A stretch of 64,000 nucleotides of DNA from the NCBI RefSeq assembly GCF_022539315.1, contig NC_066326.1, forward strand, positions 15,826,601 to 15,890,600, read 5' to 3'. Below, in pieces: positions 53,146-64,000 of this stretch. Position 1 is the first letter of the stretch; every line of letters starts with the position of its first letter. This stretch comes from Serinus canaria (taxonomy: Eukaryota; Chordata; Aves; Passeriformes; Fringillidae). The translations under genes were made by a program, and so were the position numbers. The notes below the pieces were generated by a model that saw only the letters and a list, made by a program, of their open reading frames with translations, did not search any database and was not told the origin of the DNA.

Positions 53146-53379
53146 ATGAAGTTTCATCTAGTAAAATTATTGTTATTTTTATCTTTAGCTGCGTCGTTCA
53201 TGCTTCTCCTTAAAGAAGATATTTCTTCAGTCAGGATGCCAGCTGCAAGGAGCCGCGCTGGGAATGACAATGGCCTATGCAAATACAAAGCTTCAGCTAT
53301 AAAGGAGCTCCAGAGCAGCCGCCCTGCTCGAGAAGAGCTGCGGCCAGCACACGCTGAGGCAGGCGAGGCCAGGGAGTGA
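53146..53379 (+). CDS. Candidate exon: signal-anchor peptide, unrecognised
   Basis: An ATG at 53146 (A at -3) opens a 77-residue frame ending at TGA 53377-53379. It starts MKFHLVK, then has a hydrophobic stretch from Leu8 to Leu22 (LLLFLSLAASFMLLL) followed by acidic KED. This is the layout of a signal peptide or a type II Golgi-enzyme anchor. The rest is basic and hydrophilic, with a single Cys at residue 45 (NDNGLCKYKAS). A minimal upstream frame (ATG GCT TTT TAA, 53125-53136) ends nine bases before the start. About nine CpGs lie within 190 bp, unusual for this window. The frame stops in the first unit of an 18-bp minisatellite, so it may be truncated, may splice out, or may be chance. I do not recognise the family. 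Confidence 0.25.
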   Translation: MKFHLVKLLLFLSLAASFMLLLKEDISSVRMPAARSRAGNDNGLCKYKASAIKELQSSRPAREELRPAHAEAGEARE

Positions 53380-53681
53380 CCCAGGGCCATGGAGTGACCC
53401 AGGGCAGGGGAGTGACCCAGAGCAGGGGAGTGACCCAGGGGCAGGGAGTGACCATGGGGCAGGGAGTGACCCAGAGCAGGGGAGTGACCCAGGGCAGGGG
53501 AGTGACCCAGGGCCATGGAGTGACCCAGAGCAGGGGAGTGACCCAGGGCAGGGGAGTGACCCAGGGCCATGGAGTGACCCAGAGCAGGGGAGTGACCCAG
53601 AGCAGGGGAGTGACCCAGGGCAGGGGAGTGACCCAGGGCCATGGAATGACCCAGAGCAGGGGAGTGACCCAGGGCCGGGGA
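53376..53681 (+). repeat. 18-bp minisatellite, 17 units
   Basis: Seventeen head-to-tail 18-bp units of the form GTGACCCAGRGCAGGGGA. Three main variants occur: one with GGGCAGGGGA, one with AGAGCAGGGGA and one with GGGCCATGGA. They recur as 54-bp triplets (units 6-8, 9-11 and 13-15). Units 4-5 and 16-17 carry private changes. Because 18 is divisible by three and the unit lacks stops in most frames, long spurious frames appear (GVTQGR-type on plus; LGHSPA- and WVTPLL-type on minus). G-runs on the plus strand could form G-quadruplexes. Confidence 0.97.
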
Positions 53682-56600
53682 CTAACCCCGGCTCTGCTGC
53701 TGCAAAGGGAGGTGAGGATGCTCCAGACCGTGGATGAGACCCTCAGTCTGGGCAGCAGCAGAGAGTGCCCAGCCAGAGAAGAGAGTTCTGGATCTACTCG
53801 CACATCAGGAGGCCTCGGGGAGGCCAAACGTGGTTATTGATTTGGGATTTGTGACTCCAGTCACCCAAGCCTTGGTTTCCTGGATTCACTTCAGTACCCC
53901 AGGCCCCATCACATCAGCCCTTGAGAAGCTGAAAGTCTGTGGGATTGCCTTGTTTCAGAGCAGAGGCTTGTTTCTTCTGGCCTCATCTGCAGTCTCACTG
54001 ACCAAAAGTCAGCAATATAACATACCAGCACAGGTACACTTGTGCTAGGGCTTGCTACTTCAGAATTGGCCAGAAAAGAATGTAGAGAAATTACCAATGG
54101 GAAATTATGAATTTTCAGCAGGAAAAAGAATTGTAATTTTTTAAATTTTTTTTTTTTAACTTGAGCACTAAGAAAGGGTCAGGAAAGCACTTTGCAGGCA
54201 GGAGGGAGTATATGATAGTTTGGACTGTTCCTGGGTGCTGAACACTCCTCAGCTCTGTCCATAAAAGAGTGATAGACTTGTAAATGACAGATCTGGTCTT
54301 GGTGACAGAACAGAAGAGCCCCAGTCCAGCATGATGGTCCACATGCAGCACTAGGTAACACAGTGCTTCTCCCCAGCACATGTAGATCAGCAAGTCACAG
54401 TAACTAGGACAGGGACATGCAGGTATTGTCAGCAAGAACAGCAATCAGATGAAGGGTGATTACACAGAAAGCAAATTGGGCTCAAGAAGCTGGCATGTCT
54501 GGAAATGATGGTGCAGAGAGAATCTTTCTGCTCTGGCAGGGCACAAAGTCTTTTTACAGAGACATTGCATCCCTCAGGATAAAAGATTTGATCACAACTC
54601 TGTTGGTGCCAACCTGACATAGAAGAAAAATTATACATTACAAAATGCTAAAAGACAGCTAAAGGGAAGGAGTCAGACAAGGGGATGGAGAAACAAAAAT
54701 AAATCAGAATTACCTCAGAGAAAAAAGACTGAAGGTAGAATTAAAATATAGAACTTTTGGAAGGTAAAGATTTTAGAAAGAAACAAATATTGAAGAAAAT
54801 AGGAGAGGATGTATAAAAAGACAGGACATAAAGCCAAGCAGCGTGGACAGTGTAATTTATATCAATTTTTAGTGCTCCTTTTCCTCTGCCCTAGGAATAG
54901 TTCATAAACCACAGCATTTATTATAGGGGTGGTGTCACACACTGCAAACCTATTTGTGAATGTTACCACTGGGGATCACATGTGGAACTGGCTTCCATTG
55001 CAGCTGACAGGCTCAATAAATTCAAAAAGATCAAGAAGAGCACAGGTGACAGGGGGTATTTGGAATGTGCATGCTCTTCTCTTTTTGTTGCACAAAGAAA
55101 GGAACGTGAATCCCCCATGCTTCCAGTCACCACGTTTTTATTGTAAGCCTTGTAAAATCTGATGTTAAAGTCTAAGCTCTCAGGTCATGCAATTATGTGA
55201 GTCTCTGCTTCCATTTTTTAAAATGTCAGTTTCTAACCTGTCTACCTGTGAAGAAAGACGTGGAAGCACAAACATGTACAGACTCTAAGCAAACTAATTA
55301 TTGATTTTTTTTTTTAATGTCTTGATGCTGGGTACTTGATTTTGAATTTCCAGGGTACACAGAAAGGGCACAGTGGCTTTCTTGCAGCCAGCACCAAGGC
55401 ACATGTGAAGTTCTTACCATATTCCTCCAGTTTTGAGGTCTGGTATGTTCATGAACTGTCTTTTGAAAAACCTGTAGGGGTTGATGTGAGCTGTAGAGAC
55501 TTGACCAACCTTCAATTTAAAGAAAGTGCCTCATAGAAGTGAGTGAATACAACTAAAGTCTACAAAGGTTAGCCAGCTTTTATTACCTGGAGATGCATTC
55601 CTCATGCTTTATATTTATTGTATTTAACTGCTCCTTTTATTTAATGGCAGATATCTGGGAGCAAGCATCCATCAAATTCTGTCAAAACTTGATACAGCTC
55701 CATGGTGCTGAGAAGATCCATGATGAGGATTATGGAGTGAAAAAGCCATACTGGGGGGGCACTGAAAACTTAATTTCAATATGTGAGAGAAGGAGCAGCA
55801 ATTCTGTAGGTGTGAAAGAGGAAATGCAGGCAGCTGGATCATTCACACATTGCATGAAAAAGAGAAGCAAGATAGCAGAAAACCCTCTCTGGTCTGTTTG
55901 CAGGTGCTGCATCCACCTTTGATGACAGTGTAGACATAGTTAAAGATATGATTTGACAAAAGAAAGAGCTGATTGCTTTAAGCAAGGCCACTACAGCATA
56001 GCCAGGATTTCTGCTAGCTCTCCTCTCAGCAGGTGCAATGTAGTCCTGTTGTCTCATGACAAAGAACAGTGGAAGTGAGGATTCACTGAGAGTTTAGACT
56101 TCATCTCCCCTTTCTAGTTACCTCCAGCTCCTGTATTTCTGCCTTGCTGCAGGAACTGGCTGTTTGATTCTCCAGTGCTGTGCTACAGCTTGTCTCCAGC
56201 TGTGCACTAGGAATATAAATCATGCCAGTGCAGCAGGGCAGGAGAGATGGGAGCATTTGCCTTGCTAAGGCTCCTCCAGGTGCTTGTGTGGATTCTCCAA
56301 TCCAGCCCCAGGAGAAGTGTCCCTTGGCAGCCACAGCTGCCAAAGCCATGGTGCCACTTCCCCCAGGACTGTGCTAGGGACAGGGCTGTGACAGAGCTGT
56401 GTGCCAGCACAGCCACTGTGCAGCCTGCTCTCTAGGGAGCATGCAAGCTCTAATCCATGCATGGCTTCTGTTTGTGGAGAAACAGGGAACTGAGGCTGCA
56501 GCTTCTTCTGCCAATGTGCCCCTTCCATTTACAGTTTAAATACTCTGGAAAATTTAGAAGGACAGGCAAGCAGAGCCTGAAAGGTTGAATTTTTTACAGA

Positions 56601-57620
56601 GACAGACCTTGCGAAGAAGCAGATTTCACACAGTTACTCAAGTCTCTGTGATCCATATAATGGCTCAATTTGTTTGTGGGATCTGGTAGCCAAAGAACCT
56701 GCATTTAGGAGGGATGTAGAGTTGAGCTGATGGATGCCAGATGCCCAGATTTTGCAGACAGGAGTGTGTATACATGTTCACACCTCGTCTGTATGTGTGT
56801 ATGCTTGCAGGATAGAGCAAGTCAGCCAAACACTTGCCCCATCATTTCCCACCATCATGGTTCTTGTTAACTTAGTTTGAATTTTTTTGTTTTCTTCCAT
56901 TTCCACCTTCCTATTTGTGTGATTACCTCCCTTCTAATTGTAGTGCAAGCAATCTAATTCCATTCAATGCTTTGGCAATGCCAATCACTGGCTCCAGGTT
57001 AGAGAGAGTGAAGGGGCAGCTGGCTGGTAAATTCATTCTCAGCCTTGCATGGCAGCTACCTGTGGGTCCTGAAATAGCCAGGAATTTGTGCTCTCCTTCA
57101 TAGACCTCACGGCCTGAGGAACAACAACTGTCAGGACTGTATGGAACTAAAAGAATTTGTCACCACTGAAAGGACAGTGCCAGCTGTGGAGCTGGACTGG
57201 AAGAGGGAGAGAAAACAAGGTTTGAAAAATAGAAGAAAGAAAAAGAAAAGTAGAAGAAGAAAACTAAACAAACACCACGGTCACATTCTGCCTTGTATGA
57301 CAAACCAGTGCTAGATGTTCTCAGACTCAGACACTTCATTCTTTTCCTGCAAAGAGAGAAGCCAAAGGTGGTAGAAAAAAGGCATTTCTAATGTGCTGAC
57401 CTTGAGGTGTGAAGCAGTGCCCTCTAGCTAGGATTTCCCAACTGGTTACCTCTTGCCTGGTCATCCCTAATGTTGGATTTAATGTTCTTGGCTCCTCTGT
57501 TTAAGCAGAAACTAAAATATTAACTCTTCCCAGATTTACTTTTCAAAATCTGTCACAGGGCAGTTGAAAAGGGCAGAACAAAGGCAGCACTGTCTACCTA
57601 ATAAGAAGGAAAAAGAAAGC
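53682..57620. other. Non-coding stretch; possible splice donor near its start
   Basis: GGGAG|GTGAGG at 53707-53717 matches a strong 5' splice-site consensus and follows the minisatellite, but I found no matching coding exon. The rest is unique sequence with chance frames up to 109 codons. T-runs occur at about 54138-54160 and 55303-55315. A CTCF-like motif is listed at 57416. Confidence 0.5.
57416..57427 (-). promoter_or_regulatory. Possible CTCF core motif (minus strand)
   Basis: AGTGCCCTCTAG matches the reverse-complement CTCF core RSYGCCMYCTRS at all 12 positions, but the next three bases do not fit. Weak without occupancy data. Confidence 0.2.
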
Positions 57621-57668
57621 AAGGAGTCTGGGTTTATCGCCATCTCTGGCACTGACTCATTGCACGGT
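57621..57668 (+). mobile_element. Probable MIR-like SINE fragment, sense
   Basis: AGGAGTCTGGGTTTATCGCC, ATCTCTGGCACTGACTCATT and GCAC follow the sense MIR head ('CCTGGGTTCGAATCCCGGCTCTGCCACTTACTAGCTGTGTG'). Only about 48 bp are preserved before a T/G-rich stretch. Confidence 0.5.
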
Positions 57669-58220
57669 TTGGTTTGGTTTTGTCTTTTGCTTCTTCACAG
57701 CACACTTGTAAATATGGTGGGTGTATGTAAATAGCTTTGATGGGCTTGGAGAGAAGCCATGCAAGAAGAAAATTTATAAGAGCATAGAATGGTACTACAG
57801 AGCCTTAGGAGAAAAACTGGAAAGACATAGCTTCCCTGGAGTCACTGTGAGGTATTTTCATTTGTCCTTTGACATAGCAGCTTCAAGGTCTGACATTTAG
57901 AGGCCCCTCCTGTGGCAGGCTCCTACTGTGCTGTAAAGGGACTGAGAAGTGCACCCCTAGGATGGGGCAGAGTCCTGCAGAGCAGCAACACTGGGTTTGG
58001 CAGCAGGAACGGAGGGTTTTGCACTGTTCCCAGCAGAGGAGGAAGAGCAAACAGAGACATCCTGCAAGAGGCCACTTCTCTTGAAGGGGACTCTGACAGG
58101 ATGAAGGTCATACAGAGAAAAGTCCTTGTGTATTGTGTACTCTCAAACCTTCTCTGGGTCCCCTAATTACAGCGTTTTCCCTCTCCTCAAGGATTTCATA
58201 TTTGAACATGTAAATCATAG
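57669..58220. other. Non-coding stretch, nothing recognised
   Basis: Unique sequence. An 84-codon frame (57912-58166) has no recognisable domain. Confidence 0.55.
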
Positions 58221-58313
58221 GGAGTTTTTTGTTTGTTTATTTAGGTTGGAGGGGTTTGGTTTGTTTCTGGTTTTGTTTATTTTTGGTTTTGTTTTTTTTT
58301 TTTTTTAATAAAG
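58221..58313 (+). repeat. Low-complexity T/G-rich tract
   Basis: TTTG/GGTTT words end in a run of about 16 T followed by AATAAA. Confidence 0.85.
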
Positions 58314-61300
58314 GAAAACCAAGAACCATGTGACTTTTCAAAAGAAAAGACTCTCAGATTTTTGGTACTTTACTCCTGACTCTTGAAGGCCTGTGACTAG
58401 CATTACTAAGTGGGTTAGTACTACCAGTATCTCAGATTATTAAAGATAGAAACCGAAAACTAATTAGGAGTTCATGTTGCTTTTTCCTCTAGTGTTCCAC
58501 TCAGCTGGCTGGAGTGATACCAGCCTGTTTAATTTCCTTTCCTTCTGCTTGTCAGTGCCACTGTCTGTTTTTCATATTAGTACCAGGAAACTCCTGAGTT
58601 TATACCATATTTCAGGGAGAGAAGTCCTCTATCAATATCCAGTGATTCTCCATCAGTTTAAATAAAGTGCATAGGATATTACAAATATATATTTTTTGCA
58701 CAGGGTTCCAAATTCATAAAGTGTACATTTTTGCAGATCCAGGTAGGCAGTTGAGGCCATTTCCTGTTGTTGCTATATTCATCATCCCACCCCTTCCAGT
58801 CTCATTTTTCTCTGTCTTGTTCTTACCTTCCCTTAGACATACTCTCTCTTTCCTATGTCTTCTCCCAAATGCTGTCTTTCTCATGCTGCCTGTGCCAGCC
58901 ATGTCCCTTTTACCCTGAATGCCTCCTCCCTGCAGCTGTGCTTTCACACCACATTGTGCGTGGCACTTTCTGCCTGCTGTGTTTCCATCTTGGCTCCTCT
59001 GCTCTCCTCCTTCTCTCCTGTACCTCTCAATTTTTCTTTTTGCCTTTGTCTCCTGCTGCCTCATTCTTCTGTCTCCCAAGGGCTGCTTTCCCAAGAGAAG
59101 CTAAGTCGAATTGATCTGCCATTTAATTGCCTGATGTGTTCATTGCCTGTGCCTGCTGTTTGAAATAGGCCTGCCTGAAAGTCCCTGGGGGAGGCAAGGT
59201 TGTGTGGCAATGGGGGAGGCGGATAGATGGGCTGGCAGCAGCTCAGCCAGAAGGCAGCTTCCTCAGAAACAAAACACCTGCCAGGAACACCTGTGCTTGT
59301 AAATGTTTGCTGCCATCCTTGGGCAGGTCCCAACACTGGGAGAATGAACATGTCTATTCCATGGCATCAAACCAAGGCGGCTTCCTGGCATGTGTAAAAG
59401 CTTCCAACTAGCACTTAAACTGAGCACTCCGTGTTCAGGGGGAGAAATGCAAGCCAAGAGTCACACACCTCTGCAGCTATGGGTTCAGGAAAATTGGGAG
59501 TCCTCCTGACAGCTCAGCAGCTCTAGCTCCAATGGACTTTGTCATTGCATCCCCTGTGGGATGGGTGAGTTGCACAGTGGTGCAGATGAGGGAGGACCAT
59601 GACCTTGTCTTATTCTGAAACCTTTCCCTCCAGAATGTCAAAGGACTTGGTCAGAAAACCTGGCTCCAGCCTTATGGTCCCTCATGTAGGCAAGGCTCTT
59701 TCCTCCCTATCAGGCTCCAGGAAGCATTGACTCATCCAAGGTCATTGCAATGATTTCTAGTTGCAGTTAAAATGAAATCGCTGTCTTCTGCTTCTAGACT
59801 GCAGACTCAGTCTTCCTTTTCCAAGGAAATAAAAAAGGGACTATGGTATGAATAGAAGCAAACCCATTTAAACAGACCCATTGTCTTTGCAGAAATCCCA
59901 CCTATGAATTGAGCTACCTTGGCTTTAACACCACAGGGTTGATTAAAGGTTACATAAAGATTAAACACCAAGACAATTAGTCTTGCCAGGGAGGCAAATC
60001 TCAGGATTCTTGCACTGAGCATGGTGGAGATATCCTTCCCTTCCCCTGTCTTTGTGCAAATTTACCTAACTTGTTTGTTACAAAGGAAAAACATGAGCTC
60101 CATATATCTACAAACACCCCGGAGGCTTCACCTCAGTGTAACAGCTGGATGAAAGCCCCAGGCTCCAAAGGCTTTGCCAATTAAGGACATTTTCTCCTCT
60201 CTTTAAACACCCCATGTGGCTTCTTAAGCTTTAGGCAGCAAAGCATTCATGGGAGAGCAGGCCATTCAGTAGCACCCATCACACTGATTTTTGCTCCTTT
60301 CCTAAACATTGTCCACAGTGACCCTTGCTTTTACGGGAATAGGAACAGATTACAGTGTGTGTATGGAGGAGAACACCACTTCTGCTTCACCTGATCAGAC
60401 ACTGGAAATAAAGGAATAAGCTAAAACTGAATAATAATAGATGAGAAACACAGAGCCAATCTGAATTAAGCAAAGCAAGAGCTGGCCAGTTGTCTTCACT
60501 GCTTTTGTGAAGCAATTTCATTATTTGCTCTGCAGCATCTAGCTAATGACAAGGCAGACATAATTAATATGGCATGGGCCTTTCCGGTGGGGAGGGCTGC
60601 ACACACAAATCCATATCATTGTATTGTTTCTGCTGGGGTTTAGGTGCATGTATTCACCAGACAAAATATTACCCATCTGTTTTTACTATCTCCCTTTCTC
60701 AGACTCTCTTTCTGTCCTTCAAGACTGTGAGATTTCTCATGTTTATTCCTCTGTTCTCCTTCTCTCAGCATTCATTAAGTCAGCAAGCTCCTTGAGAAAG
60801 AATCTAGTTTTTCATTCCATGTATAAAGTGTGGTCCTGGTCCTGTTTGGATCCTGGAACTGCTACAGATAATCTGCAAGGGAGCACAAGGTGACCACGCT
60901 GGGACATTCTGTGAGCTGTCCCCATGCAGGCAGGGAGTCAGGATATACACTTGGTTCCAGGCAAAGTTGTATCCTTATACTGAGGATTACATTAGGGAAA
61001 AAGATCATGTGTGGCACAGGCAAAGACTTAGGAGGTGCATCATAGGGTTGGTTCTTAGGCTGTCAAAGAAATGCAGAGCTATGACTCGCTCTTCTTAACA
61101 GCTGGGACAGCAGAATGGCTGCATATATCCATCAGCACAGAGCTGGACAGCCCCATCCTGCCAGGTGCTCTGCTTCTGACTTTGAGTTTTTTGCACAGAA
61201 TATTCTTCAGTTTAGTAAAGTGCCTTGATTTAAAAAAACCCTTTTAATCTTGTATCTCTGTCTCACTGAATCAATGGGATTTAAACACGTGCTTAACCTT

Positions 61301-62124
61301 AATCATGTTCTTGAGTATTCTCCAGAACTGGGCCTTTTACAAGGATACTAGTCACAGGGAACTTGTAGGAGTTTTGCCTTCTTGCATTCTGCTCCTCATT
61401 TACTATTGATGGAACAATCTGTTACTCATTAATGCTGCAGAATAAGCCATTTTGCCTGAATCTTTTTTTTTCCGTAGACATTTTAACTGCTTGTCTTATG
61501 ATATATTTATTTGATTTCCAGTGCTTAGTTACAATATGACAGCAAATCTAGAGTACATTTAATAACTATTTAGTCTGTCTCCTCAGGCATATATTGACTG
61601 AAGGAGGTGGCATGAACTCAGTGTTGGCATTGAGCTACAGCACTGATGACCATCCTACAAAAAGAAAGAGAGACAGAGAATGAGAAATTTCCAGCTGGAA
61701 ATTGTTTTTACATAGAATGTGAAAGATGGAAGCAGTTCCACTGGAGTCTCAAGGACAGATTCCACATAACCCTGTCAGGAAGGTTCAGGACCCTTGCTGC
61801 TGGTAAGTAGACTGTTCTTTGTATCTTTCTAGAGGAGAAGGGGTACAGTCTCATGATTAGGGGAATTTGTTTAGCACTGAATAGGAGCCCCAGCTGTAGA
61901 ACAGCTATCCCCTAGGGAACCCAAGTGATGTCTGTGTGTGTTACCCCAGAGTTACTGGCCTGCCTGTGTGGGATGTGGCTTTGTGATTGATGAATATATG
62001 GAAAGGGTATTGGACACCATGGAGATGACAGCTTGGTGGAGGCTGTTTGTTCTTCTCTTCCTTGTGGGGATTAGGGGGTTTCAGAGCATTACCAACAAAT
62101 CAGTCCCTGCTGTGAGCCATTCCA
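58314..62124. other. Non-coding stretch with a long pyrimidine-rich segment
   Basis: The interval 58.75-59.08 kb is strongly C/T-biased on the plus strand and so gives spurious Ser/Leu/Pro-rich frames (and Lys/Arg/Gly-rich ones on minus) of 100-126 codons. No domain is recognisable. The rest is unique sequence. Confidence 0.6.
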
Positions 62125-62194
62125 CACTTGTCCTTCTACACTTGTCCCTCCACACTTGTCCTTTCACACTTGTCACTCCACACTTGTCACTCTG
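62125..62194 (+). repeat. 14-bp tandem repeat, five copies
   Basis: CACTTGTC-headed units begin at 62125, 62139, 62153, 62167 and 62181, exactly 14 bp apart, with varied last six bases (CTTCTA, CCTCCA, CTTTCA, ACTCCA, ACTCTG). Confidence 0.95.
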
Positions 62195-64000
62195 TCGGTA
62201 AGGGTGTCATTCCTTTTCATGCCCTGGCAGGAAGTTAGGAGGGTTTCCTTTGCAGATGTTTTTCATGCTGGCTCGCTGGGGAGCAGTGATCCTTCTGTGC
62301 CTCTGGGTGCAGCTCACCATCCACTGCCCAGAGTCTGTCTGTTGTCTCAGAAGTTGGATTTCTATATGCTCACTTGTGCACTGGGGTACTAAAAAGTGTG
62401 TTCTTCACATTAGAACAAGGTCTGCAAGACCTGGGGATTACTGGCCACCAGAGAACCCCTCACTGAACTGAGAGAGAAAGATGTCTGTACAGTTGATGCA
62501 GAGAAGTTCTGATGCTGGACAAAGGGTAGTGAGACACACAAAAACCTTCAAAACAGGTTTACTGAGAGGTCATGAGAAAAACTGAACAACATAAACAAAT
62601 TTGCCCCGGGAGCACATCCTAGTATTACATCTTTTCTTGGGGTCTGGGCTAGTACATCACTGTGAAAGGACAATACTCCTTGGTCCTTCCCACGTCCAAG
62701 TGCATTCAGAGCCTGGTGCATGTGAGCTGGGGGACTCTGCCAGCCCCATGGCATGCCTGCCCTCTTTCCTGCAAGGTATTTAAAAGCAGACATAGAGCTG
62801 TGAATCCAACTGCAAATCCCTTGCTGCACTGCATGCCAAGCCAGCCTCTTCCAAGGCAGGTGTGTTCCTGATTCTAATCAGCAGAGAGGATACAGGCATG
62901 GCCCAGGGCAGCAAGGATGCAACCTTCCCGTGGATCACAGATGGCAAAGGCTGCCATTCACACTGTGGCTTAGGCAAAATCCACCCCTCTAGATGCTCAG
63001 GAACTGTTACAGGAACAGCTGCTCTGGGCACTGTGTGAGAGGAAGGGCTAGAGATGCTTCAAGTGTTTTATCACACTCTCACCAAGCCTATCCCCTGTGG
63101 AGACAAAGCTCTGACAGTTTTGAATTCATTGTCTCGTACAAAGAAGGTTCACAATAGGAAGGTGGCTGTTTGCAAGGGCTTGAGAATTAATTAGTGGTTT
63201 TCTTAGCACTGTTTAGATGCTAAAACAAATCAAGTCTAGGGCAAGAGCTGCCTTGTGAAGGGACCATTAGCTATTTCAGTAAGCAATGGCACTACGTATT
63301 CTTAATATTGTTTTCTGTACTGAGCATTGCTAAGGTGTAGAGAATTCAAACACGTTGGTAATTTCTTGACTGTAAGATAAAACTAGTGATATGAAGATGG
63401 CTCACTGCAAGCTCCTCTTCACTTTGCTTTAGTTGTGGTGTTGATTTTGCTTCATCTAGCTCTGAGACTGACTGGGAGACTGTTTCAGCACCAAATGTTG
63501 TTGCTCTGATGTTTATGGTACAGAAGGTTTTAGGAGATAGGCAGCATCAAATTTCGCATTCTTCATTTAGACTGAATCTGTGAGTGCCACAAAAAAATCC
63601 AAAATGCTTTTGATCTTGAATAAAGATGAGAGTTTATCTGACACTTTGCTCTGTGTCTTAAGATATCCAAAATTCCATTGTTGAGGGCTCTGATTTGGAT
63701 TTCTGGCAGCACAACACATGAATTAGATAACTTGTTCTTGTTCCTAATACAATTAGATAATTTTGTGCTGTTTTACCAACCTCTTCTTGTGTGACTTAGG
63801 TGATGAATCTGTGTGTCTGAGACAGGTTTAATACCTACCCACCCACAGGTTCCTCTTAAGCTATCATTCTACACTGTCATTTTACCAGAGTTCCCACCTG
63901 AGACTGTGACTGCAGTGGAGTTCATTTAGTCTGACTTTCAGCTTGAGCTGCTTCCAACGCTGCTGCTTTCCCTGATTTTTTATGCCAGCTTACAGGTGAT
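62195..64000. other. Non-coding stretch, nothing recognised
   Basis: Unique sequence to the window edge. Short overlapping frames at 62.5-63.0 kb have no recognisable product. Confidence 0.6.

Noticed and set aside
53154..53840. Three long frames (154-176 codons) with GVTQGR-, LGHSPA- or WVTPLL-type repeats
   Set aside because: They are translations of the 18-bp minisatellite in different frames, not evidence of a repeat protein.
58714..59163. Ser/Leu-rich plus frames and a 126-codon basic minus frame
   Set aside because: They follow directly from the pyrimidine-rich composition of the segment.
1..64000. CRISPR arrays, bacterial operons, rRNA or tRNA genes
   Set aside because: No regularly spaced identical repeats with unique spacers, no long tightly packed frames and no cloverleaf-forming tRNA sequence were seen; the DNA has vertebrate character throughout.

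Overview
The window looks like vertebrate nuclear DNA with no confident protein-coding gene. It is moderately AT-rich, and every reading frame is broken by stop codons at about the rate expected by chance. It carries 3' ends of CR1-type LINEs, many old MIR/CORE-like SINE remnants, and one fairly intact solo LTR flanked by a 6-bp target duplication. CR1 ends, sparse mobile elements and a class II-like LTR together point to a bird, most likely a songbird. That is an inference from sequence style; no species marker gene is present.

Layout. Positions 1-9.4 kb are intergenic or intronic, with four ancient SINE remnants and a CR1 3' end at 4.33-4.48 kb. Positions 9.4-25.3 kb are mostly unique sequence, with a 46-bp duplication, a 31-bp tandem repeat, a 9-bp triplet repeat and two neighbouring antisense SINE remnants near 20 kb. 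A solo endogenous-retrovirus LTR lies at 25,309-25,695 on the minus strand, with the direct repeat ATAGAC on both sides. Positions 27-30 kb hold small hairpins, a 39-bp duplication and a long T/G-rich tract. Positions 34.3-36.1 kb hold a run of minus-strand open segments that could be a decayed coding relic, but I do not recognise it. A near-perfect 22-bp hairpin with a third, direct copy of one arm lies at 36.97-37.04 kb. A nearly full-length antisense MIR-like SINE lies at 44.7-45.0 kb, and a CR1 3' fragment at 46.2 kb.

The least ordinary locus is 53.1-53.85 kb. A 77-codon ATG frame with a short basic N-terminus and a hydrophobic anchor lies in a local CpG-rich patch. It ends inside the first unit of an 18-bp minisatellite (17 units, partly arranged as 54-bp triplets) that is G-rich on the plus strand and open in several frames on both strands. 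This could be a first exon of a secreted or type II membrane protein, or chance; the sequence alone does not settle it. The rest, to 64 kb, is unique non-coding sequence with pyrimidine-rich stretches and a 14-bp five-copy tandem repeat at 62.1 kb.

No rRNA, tRNA, CRISPR array, bacterial-type operon or clear spliced gene was seen. I found no convincing new biological system. The items most worth a second look are the 53-kb locus, the solo LTR, the 37-kb inverted duplication and the possible relic at 34-36 kb.
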